The notes beneath the pieces are model-generated. The model searched no databases. It was not told the DNA's origin and was given only the letters and a program-made list of their open reading frames with translations. This document shows positions 1 to 5,362 of a stretch of 5,362 nucleotides of DNA, one piece after another. The stretch comes from Candidatus Zixiibacteriota bacterium. GTDB lineage: Bacteria > Zixibacteria > MSB-5A5 > GN15 > FEB-12. The stretch's first letter is position 1. The number at the start of each line of letters is the position of its first letter. A program made the position numbers and the translations under genes. The DNA lies in assembly GCA_023700785.1 (NCBI GenBank), contig JAMPYH010000197.1, positions 1 through 5,362 on the forward strand, in the 5' to 3' direction.

Positions 1-803
1 AACGCGAGCATTCGGCGGAATACATTGTCGATGCGGTCAGGAAGATGGTCGATGAAGGAGTGGTGGAAGTTACGCTGCTGGGTCAGAACGTTAATAGCTA
101 CGAATACAACGGCACGGATTTTCCGGATCTGTTGCTGAAAGTCGCGCGCACCACCGGCGTTTCCCGCGTTCGGTATATGACTTCGCACCCGAAAGATCTG
201 TCGAGGAAGCTCGTTGACGCGATGGCCGACGAGCCGCGCTTAATGCCTCACATCCATCTGCCGCTCCAATCCGGCTCCAATCGAGTCCTCCAGAAGATGG
301 GGCGTATCTATTCCGTGGAGCATTATCTCAAGATCGTCGAGTACATCCGCAGGAAGCTGCGATACGCGGTCATCACCACTGACCTGATCGTTGGCTTCCC
401 CTCTGAGACCGAAGCGGAGTTCGAGCAGACGCTCGACGCGGTGCGAACGGTGCAGTATGATTCGGCGTTCATGTTCCGTTATTCGGTGCGACCGGGGACA
501 ACCGCCGCCCAGTATGCCGATGACGTCTCCGAGAATGACAAGATCCGCAGGCTGAACACACTGATCGCGCTTCAGCAGTCCATCAGCTATGAGCGAAATC
601 AGCGCGAGATCGGCGAAGTCCGGACCAGTCTCGTGGAAGGAGCGTCGCGTCGTTCCGATGAATACTTGCGCGCCCGCACCGACGGCAACAAGACCATTCT
701 CTTCAAGTCCGCGACTCCGATAATTCCGGGTACGGTCGTGCCGGTCAGGGTTACCTCGGCCGACGCGTTCACTTTGCACGGTGACCTTGTGGGGCTGAAC
801 TGA
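1..803 (+). CDS. miaB: tRNA-2-methylthio-N6-dimethylallyladenosine synthase MiaB, 5'-truncated by window edge
   Basis: This radical-SAM methylthiotransferase adds a methylthio group to N6-isopentenyladenosine at position 37 of tRNAs reading U-starting codons; it is cytoplasmic. The reading frame is open from base 3 (REHSAEYIVDAVRK...), so the gene begins upstream; about 266 residues of a protein usually near 440-450 are present. The N-terminal domain and the radical-SAM CxxxCxxC cluster motif lie outside the window. Visible hallmarks are VTLLGQNVNSY (the GQNVN form separates MiaB from RimO and MtaB), TSHPKDLS, HLPLQSGSNRVLQKMGR, TDLIVGFPSET and FMFRYSVRPGT, all typical of the TIM-barrel part. 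The last 65 or so residues (GEVRTSLVEGAS...DEYLRARTDGNK...) form a TRAM RNA-binding domain. The stop overlaps the next start codon by one base. Family assignment is very secure; nothing looks damaged. Confidence 0.96.
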   Translation, partial: REHSAEYIVDAVRKMVDEGVVEVTLLGQNVNSYEYNGTDFPDLLLKVARTTGVSRVRYMTSHPKDLSRKLVDAMADEPRLMPHIHLPLQSGSNRVLQKMGRIYSVEHYLKIVEYIRRKLRYAVITTDLIVGFPSETEAEFEQTLDAVRTVQYDSAFMFRYSVRPGTTAAQYADDVSENDKIRRLNTLIALQQSISYERNQREIGEVRTSLVEGASRRSDEYLRARTDGNKTILFKSATPIIPGTVVPVRVTSADAFTLHGDLVGLN

Positions 804-805
804 TG
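791..805 (+). promoter_or_regulatory. TGATG stop/start overlap with weak Shine-Dalgarno, coupling miaB to the sensor gene
   Basis: The miaB stop TGA (801-803) shares its last base with the ATG (803-805) of the next gene. A GGGG run at 791-794 lies eight bases before the ATG and could serve as a weak ribosome binding site. This geometry commonly gives translational coupling (known behaviour of such overlaps); coupling here is inferred. It also fixes the start of the downstream gene, since the membrane helix begins only a few residues after this Met. Confidence 0.6.
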
Positions 806-3724
806 GCGTCGCTTTGGGTAACCATTCCGTTGGCCTTGCTCGCCGCCGGTCTGCTCACCTTTGTCTTTATCCGGCTAAGTCTGCATAAACTTCAGGCGTC
901 CGGCCGTGCCGCCTATATCGGCGGCGGAACGCTGGTGCTGGTTGCGGCGACCTGGAATATCGTCCAGTCAATTCCCAGTTACCCGACCTGGTTCATAATC
1001 ACCGCGTACCCGGTATTGAGCAATGTCACGTACCTGGTAGTTGCCGCGGGACTCGCGCTGATCGCGGTCGCCCTGGCGCTGTATGCGGACTCGCAACGCA
1101 GCCGCCGTCAGGATATCGAACTGCGCGAGAATCGCCTTGGGCTGCTTCAGACATTGCAGCAGGAGACGCGCGCGTCATACCAATTGCTGGAACTGCTCAG
1201 CCTGACCCTTCGAGAGATTCTGGTGCAAACTCCCGAACGGTCCGGAGCTATATTCCTGATCAATCGCGGCAAACGACAACTGGTGCTTGGCGCGAGCGCT
1301 AATCTGACCAAAAACGAAACCGCTTATCTCGAGCATTTCACGCTCGACAGCAACGCTGTTGCCCAGGCGATCGATCTGGGCGACCCAATGATCTCCGGCG
1401 CTCTCGATATGTCTGACGTCAAAGGGATGCCGGTGCAATCTCGATTCCAGTCCAGTCTGGTGTTGCCGTTGATATCCGGTACCGAGAAGATCGGCGCTAT
1501 TGTGCTCATGGCCGAGGAGGCTCGTTCATTCAGTCGGGTCGATGTCCACTACCTGGCGCCGGTCGCTGACTGGGTCGCGGAGAAGATCCGGACCGCTCGA
1601 CTCACGCGCGACCTGTCGGTTATCCGCACAGAACTTGAGACCGTTACTGTCAGGCAGGCTTCACTTGTCGATAGGCTTTCAGCCAGCGCGCAGACACTGG
1701 CCGGCGCGGGGAATCTCGGAGAGTTCTGCCGCCAATTGATCGGATTATCCGGCTGCAGCGAAGTTTATCTCTGCGGACTGTCACAGGGAAATTTGCAGGT
1801 GTACGGCGGGACTGATAATCTCGGCGATTTGACTGAACAGTATAAGCATGCTCTCATTGACGCTCTCGAGCGAAAAAAACCGCTGATCATCAATCATGAG
1901 TCGAGCGACCGCGACGGTCAGAGTACGGTGGTACGATCATCGCTGGTGTTCCCGGTGGTGAGCGACGCTACCGATGTGCTCCTGCTCCGGAAAGACGGCG
2001 GTCCGTTCCAGATAAGCGACCAGGATATTCGGATGCTTGGTTTCTTTGGTTTGCTCGCTCGGTTTGCGCTTCAGCAACGGGAGTCATCCCGCCGCGACCT
2101 GGCGCGGAGAGTCGGGTTCGACAAAGTTATCCAGTTGATTCGCCCCGATTCGATCGGCCCAGAGACCGGCAAAGCTATCGGCTTCTTTGTTCGCCACCTT
2201 GCTGACATGTTCCCTGGATCGTCTCAAGCGATCACCCTTATTCGCCACAGCAATGGCTCATTCTCGGCGGCCACCGCTCTGAATATCGACGAGACGGAAC
2301 TGGTCGAGCTGTTGCTGGAGCCGGGGGAAGGGATCGTCGGCGAAGCAGTTATCGCGTCGGCCCCTCGCTTTGTCTTCGGCAAACGCAATGTTCTCGCCGC
2401 TATCGAAGCTTTTGGACCATCGGCACAACTTGTTTTCCACCGCTGCTTTGGGGAGCGGAGACTCCCGCAAATGCTTGCCGCTTGTCCGCTGGCAGATTCG
2501 AGCGGCATCTCCGAGGTCGCGCTGTTTTTCCTGTACGAGATACCGGAGACGGAACGAGTGGAATGGGAGCGGATGTTGACCCTCGCGGTCTCGCTCTATG
2601 GCTTGCGCCGTAATATGGCGAGCATTGCCGGTGCTCCTCGTCCGATTGAGCTTTCCACCGACGATTCGGATCGGATCGCCCCGCTGATCAATCAACTGAA
2701 CAACCATCTCTCAGCGGTGATCGGCAACGCCGACCTCGCCGCAGGGAGGGAAGAGGTTTCAGGCGAGCTGCGGAATCAACTCAAAGCGATAGCTTCTGAG
2801 GCAGAGAACGCCGCGGCGTTGCTTAAACGGTCCCTGGTGGTCAACTCCACAGCTACAGTCTCCATAGAGCACAAGGGGGAGACCATCAATCAGGCGGTGT
2901 CGGCTGTACTTCACGATGCACGTATTTCTGGCAATCTCTACATGGCTGGCGGGCGCGCACGCGAGGTCGATCTGCGACTTGGCGACATCTCGGATATATC
3001 ATTTAACAACAATGAAATACAACAGTTATTTGAAGCGGTACTTAATAGGTTCGCCGCCATCGCCTCGGAAGAGGACGTCATCTCGATAGCGACCTATGTT
3101 CAGGACAATTTCGTCTATCTCGACATTTCGCGCCATCGCGAGAACTTCCCGCCGGTTGAGCCGGTCGCCGGTTTCGGCGAGTATCAGTTGGCTGACCAGG
3201 CACTCCAGCATCGACCCTCGGAAGTATTCCTCAAGCCGGTAACTCAGGGGATATGCTATTTCGCGGCCGATCAGACCGGCCCGACTCCGGCCTACCTGAG
3301 CTTCAAGTTCCCCCTAAAGGCGTCTCATACGGCCCCGCAGGCCGCTTCTCATGCCCGCCAGTTCGCGGTTCTGGCTATAGACGATCAGGCCGTCATTCTC
3401 GACCTGATATCGGCGATGTGCCAGTCGCTCGGCTACCAGGTGCAGACTGCCTCATCCGGGACCGAAGGGGTCCGGCTGGCGGCCTCAAGTCGATTTGATA
3501 TTGTGCTGACTGATCTGGCTATGCCGGACCTTACCGGTCTCGAAGTCGCCCGCCAGATACGCAAATTGCAGCCCGAGATACCGATCATTCTGGTCACCGG
3601 CTGGGAAGCCGGTCTCGACCAAACTGAAGTTGAGACTGCCGGTATTACCGAGGTGTTGCTCAAGCCTTTCCGGATTGAACAGCTCACGGATATCATTCGG
3701 GCGGTAGCGGCCAAACGGTCGTAA
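803..3724 (+). CDS. Membrane-anchored multi-GAF protein with degenerate histidine-kinase core and C-terminal receiver domain
   Basis: Likely an inner-membrane signal-sensing protein. Three hydrophobic helices (about residues 5-25, 36-55, 74-95) have basic residues in the first loop and after the third helix, which predicts N-out and a cytoplasmic C-terminal bulk. A helical linker (95-140) leads into GAF 1 (to about 265). A second linker precedes GAF-like 2 (about 295-425). GAF-like 3 (about 440-620) is marked by GEGIVGEAV at 508-516. Residues 625-845 occupy the place of a histidine-kinase core: the H-box-like NQLNNHLSAVIGNADL has Asn (N630) where the phospho-His should be, the DxGxG position reads RHREN (777-781), and no GLGL box is seen. 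A receiver domain follows (854-973) with D860/D861, phospho-acceptor D904 in LTDLAMP, T932 and K954 all present. So it is probably a pseudokinase with a working receiver. It lies between miaB and the HDOD gene, probably in the same transcript. GAF ligands cannot be told from sequence. The reading frame is intact. Confidence 0.85.
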   Translation: MASLWVTIPLALLAAGLLTFVFIRLSLHKLQASGRAAYIGGGTLVLVAATWNIVQSIPSYPTWFIITAYPVLSNVTYLVVAAGLALIAVALALYADSQRSRRQDIELRENRLGLLQTLQQETRASYQLLELLSLTLREILVQTPERSGAIFLINRGKRQLVLGASANLTKNETAYLEHFTLDSNAVAQAIDLGDPMISGALDMSDVKGMPVQSRFQSSLVLPLISGTEKIGAIVLMAEEARSFSRVDVHYLAPVADWVAEKIRTARLTRDLSVIRTELETVTVRQASLVDRLSASAQTLAGAGNLGEFCRQLIGLSGCSEVYLCGLSQGNLQVYGGTDNLGDLTEQYKHALIDALERKKPLIINHESSDRDGQSTVVRSSLVFPVVSDATDVLLLRKDGGPFQISDQDIRMLGFFGLLARFALQQRESSRRDLARRVGFDKVIQLIRPDSIGPETGKAIGFFVRHLADMFPGSSQAITLIRHSNGSFSAATALNIDETELVELLLEPGEGIVGEAVIASAPRFVFGKRNVLAAIEAFGPSAQLVFHRCFGERRLPQMLAACPLADSSGISEVALFFLYEIPETERVEWERMLTLAVSLYGLRRNMASIAGAPRPIELSTDDSDRIAPLINQLNNHLSAVIGNADLAAGREEVSGELRNQLKAIASEAENAAALLKRSLVVNSTATVSIEHKGETINQAVSAVLHDARISGNLYMAGGRAREVDLRLGDISDISFNNNEIQQLFEAVLNRFAAIASEEDVISIATYVQDNFVYLDISRHRENFPPVEPVAGFGEYQLADQALQHRPSEVFLKPVTQGICYFAADQTGPTPAYLSFKFPLKASHTAPQAASHARQFAVLAIDDQAVILDLISAMCQSLGYQVQTASSGTEGVRLAASSRFDIVLTDLAMPDLTGLEVARQIRKLQPEIPIILVTGWEAGLDQTEVETAGITEVLLKPFRIEQLTDIIRAVAAKRS

Positions 3725-3802
3725 CAGCATCTAATTTCGATCCTTCTCTCAACCTTCCAGACTTTCTACCGACAAAGACAAGGTACAGGTGCGGTTATAC
3801 TT
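3725..3802 (+). other. Short spacer between sensor and HDOD genes; no convincing promoter or terminator
   Basis: This 78-bp gap is more AT-rich than the flanking genes and has a pyrimidine-rich stretch around 3740-3770. An imperfect hairpin is possible (ACCTT at 3752-3756 with AAGGT at 3780-3784, and CTTT with AAAG inside it), but the internal loop is large and no T-run follows, so it is not a terminator. AGGT at 3787-3790 is a weak, slightly distant Shine-Dalgarno candidate for the ATG at 3803. The simplest reading is that transcription runs through from the sensor gene. Confidence 0.4.
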
Positions 3803-5140
3803 ATGGATAAAATGACCATTCTCGAAGATATCTCAAGAAACGATGACATTCTGTCTCTGCCACAGGCGCTCAACGAGTTGCTACGCGAGATAGAAAAATC
3901 GAATTACTCGACCGAATCTTTGGCCCGGATCATTCTTCGGGATCCGGCGCTGACCAGTCGAATACTCAAATTGGCCAACTCGTCGTTCTATCAGCGCTTC
4001 AGCCGCACTACCACCGTACAGCAGGCGGTGCAGGTCTTGGGGATCAGCACGGTGAAGTGCATGGCGCTCTCTTCTTCAGTGCTGAATCCAGAGCGGTACG
4101 AGAAGGTCTCATTTGTCAATACCAAGCATCTCTTTGCCGACATCCTGACCGTCTCAGTCGCGGCGGAAAAGATCGCCAAGGCGGCTGGTATCAAGGCGAC
4201 CGATGAATCCTTTATCGCCGGGCTCCTGCACGATGTCGGCGTGCTCTATTTCATCAACCATTATCCTGATCAATACAAGAAGATCGCGCAGAAACAGATC
4301 CGCGCGGCGTCGCTGTCTGCCGCGGAGAAACAGGTCTTCGGCATCGACCACTGCGAAGTCGGCTACCATCTGGCGGTACGCTGGCGACTGCCTGTTTCTA
4401 TCTGTGAAGCTGTCAGGGATCATCACTCTTTTGCCGCGCTGGTTCCCGGAGCGTCGGTAACGAACATCATCCGACTGGCCAGTCTGCTTGGGCATACGTC
4501 CGCGGACGACTACGGTTGGGATCCGGTTGAGCGGATGACCCGCACTAATCAGATCGCCCAATTATTGAACCTGACCAAAGATCAGATCGAGGAGATATCG
4601 GTCACCTTGATGACCGACGCGCTTGCCGCCGCGGAGTTCCTGAATACGAGCATTGGCAATGTCGAGGATCTGCTGATGCGCGCCAATAAAGAGATCTGGC
4701 GCACCTACCTGATCGTGCATAACCTTTTCCAGGAACGTCAGGAATTGAGCCAGAAACTGCTCAAGGAAGAGCGGGACAAAGGCGCGGTTGAGTCCAAAAA
4801 TATCGCGATCGCGACCCTCTCCCATTATGTCAACAACGCCGCGATGGCGATGTACGGCCGTACCCAACTGCTGCGTCAGCGGCTCAAACGAGGCGACACG
4901 CCGCGCGTGCTCGAGACCCTGCCCGCCAGCCTTGATGTGATCGAAAACGCCGTCCGCAAGACGGTCGCCGTTATCGCGGAGATCAAAGAGATATCCCCAA
5001 TCGACGAAGTCGAGTTCTACAATATGTCCCAGGCAATGAAGCTCGATGACCGCATTGAACGTCGTATCAAGCAGCTGTCCGAAGAATCAGGATTGGTGCT
5101 TCCGGACGAGACGATGTTCGAGGAAAATCCGAGCCGTTGA
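3803..5140 (+). CDS. HDOD-domain signalling protein with a C-terminal DHp-like helical hairpin (intact H-box His)
   Basis: HDOD domains are HD-fold domains, mostly non-enzymatic, found in bacterial signalling proteins linked to motility, stress or nucleotide signalling. The domain spans about residues 12-230: ILSLPQALNELL, RIILRDPALTSRILKLANSSFY, VQVLGI, then GLLHDVGVL (H143, D144), GIDHCEVGYHLA (H183) and HH at 207-208. By eye the first metal His of true HD enzymes is replaced by Asp (D113) and the final Asp by Ser (S227), so phosphodiesterase activity is unlikely. A long helical stretch (about 280-330, likely coiled coil) follows. Residues 325-397 resemble a histidine-kinase dimerisation/phospho-acceptor hairpin: ATLSHYVNNAAMAMYGRTQLL matches the H-box pattern with H341 in place, and a second helix covers 368-397. 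No ATP-binding domain follows; the protein ends 48 residues later. ATG 3803 is preferred; ATG 3812 is a possible alternative. The 3' end is 32 bp before aroC. HDOD assignment is firm; the DHp-like reading is moderate. Confidence 0.88.
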   Translation: MDKMTILEDISRNDDILSLPQALNELLREIEKSNYSTESLARIILRDPALTSRILKLANSSFYQRFSRTTTVQQAVQVLGISTVKCMALSSSVLNPERYEKVSFVNTKHLFADILTVSVAAEKIAKAAGIKATDESFIAGLLHDVGVLYFINHYPDQYKKIAQKQIRAASLSAAEKQVFGIDHCEVGYHLAVRWRLPVSICEAVRDHHSFAALVPGASVTNIIRLASLLGHTSADDYGWDPVERMTRTNQIAQLLNLTKDQIEEISVTLMTDALAAAEFLNTSIGNVEDLLMRANKEIWRTYLIVHNLFQERQELSQKLLKEERDKGAVESKNIAIATLSHYVNNAAMAMYGRTQLLRQRLKRGDTPRVLETLPASLDVIENAVRKTVAVIAEIKEISPIDEVEFYNMSQAMKLDDRIERRIKQLSEESGLVLPDETMFEENPSR

Positions 5141-5172
5141 CCTGACGGTTCCAATTGCATACCTTTCAACGC

Positions 5173-5362
5173 ATGCTGCGTTACCTGACATCCGGTGAAT
5201 CCCACGGCCCGCAACTGACCGCGATACTTGATGGTCTCCCTGCCGGGTTGACCATCGATCCCGTCGCGCTTGACTTCCAGATGAGTCGTCGTCAAAAGGG
5301 GTACGGTCGTGGCGGGCGGATGAAGATCGAGCAGGATCGCGCGGAGATCGTCTCCGGTGTTC
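5173..5362 (+). CDS. aroC: Chorismate synthase, 3'-truncated by window edge
   Basis: This enzyme makes chorismate from 5-enolpyruvylshikimate-3-phosphate using reduced FMN, the last step of the shikimate pathway to aromatic amino acids, folate and quinones; it is cytoplasmic. Only the first 63 codons are in the window. They begin MLRYLTSGESHGPQLTAILDG, the standard chorismate synthase N-terminus, with the GESHG signature containing the conserved active-site His (H11). RRQKGYGRGGRMKIEQD and AEIVSGV follow, also family hallmarks, with the arginines that bind substrate phosphate and cofactor. ATG 5173 is chosen because it puts the family start in register; an in-frame TTG at 5155 would add six unconserved residues. 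There is no obvious Shine-Dalgarno. The gene starts 32 bp after the HDOD stop, so it is probably co-transcribed with it. No damage is seen. Confidence 0.96.
   Translation, partial: MLRYLTSGESHGPQLTAILDGLPAGLTIDPVALDFQMSRRQKGYGRGGRMKIEQDRAEIVSGV

Noticed and set aside
240..779. 179-residue open frame on the minus strand opposite miaB
   Set aside because: It lies antisense to a well-recognised miaB and its translation is Arg/Gly-rich with no family resemblance; a shadow frame. The other minus-strand frames in the window were rejected for the same reason.
1500..1739. 79-residue plus-strand frame inside the sensor gene
   Set aside because: It is an out-of-frame reading of GAF-coding sequence, with Ser/Arg-rich composition and no recognisable domain.
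3796..3801. TATACT resembling a -10 promoter box just before the HDOD ATG
   Set aside because: A start site would fall inside the coding region, and there is no TTGACA-like -35 box at the right distance.
4803..4814. Perfect 12-bp palindrome TCGCGATCGCGA containing the octamer GCGATCGC, like cyanobacterial HIP1
   Set aside because: Single copy within coding sequence (codes for IAIA); about one 12-bp palindrome is expected by chance in 5 kb, and nothing else suggests a cyanobacterium.
4852..4863. Perfect 12-bp palindrome GTACGGCCGTAC
   Set aside because: Within the HDOD coding region, not repeated and not near a promoter; consistent with chance even though it lies close to the previous one.
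5132..5150. Hairpin AGCCGT-loop-ACGGTT around the HDOD stop codon, considered as a terminator
   Set aside because: The stem is only six pairs including a G-U, and no T-run follows; aroC begins 23 bases later, so read-through is more likely.

Overview
The window holds four same-strand genes and almost no spacer: the 3' two thirds of miaB (tRNA methylthiotransferase), a 973-residue membrane-anchored multi-GAF protein ending in a receiver domain, a 445-residue HDOD protein, and the first 63 codons of aroC (chorismate synthase). No RNA gene, mobile element, CRISPR array or clear terminator is visible. Base composition is moderately GC-rich and even throughout, so nothing points to recent transfer. 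The organism is probably a free-living bacterium. The large GAF/receiver and HDOD signalling proteins resemble what I remember from FCB-group candidate phyla such as Zixibacteria, but that is a weak guess.

Layout: miaB (1-803) ends in a TGATG overlap with the start of the sensor gene (803-3724). A 78-bp gap with no convincing promoter leads to the HDOD gene (3803-5140). Another 32-bp gap leads to aroC (5173 onward). The arrangement suggests one transcription unit in which a two-gene signalling module sits between two housekeeping genes.

The most interesting point is in the two middle genes. The sensor has three predicted membrane helices, about three GAF-type domains, and a segment where a histidine kinase core should be. 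In that segment the phospho-accepting His of the H-box is Asn (N630 in NQLNNHLSAVIGNADL), and the ATP-binding G1 and G2 boxes are gone. The receiver domain that follows keeps all its key residues (D860/D861, D904, T932, K954). The neighbouring HDOD protein ends in a helical hairpin with a recognisable H-box that keeps the His (H341 in SHYVNN) but has no ATP-binding domain after it. By sequence neither protein should be able to autophosphorylate. One carries the receiver and the other the candidate phospho-His. I propose that they work as partners, through heterotypic helical pairing and/or phosphotransfer from a third kinase. This is inference from motif alignment by eye, not a demonstrated system.
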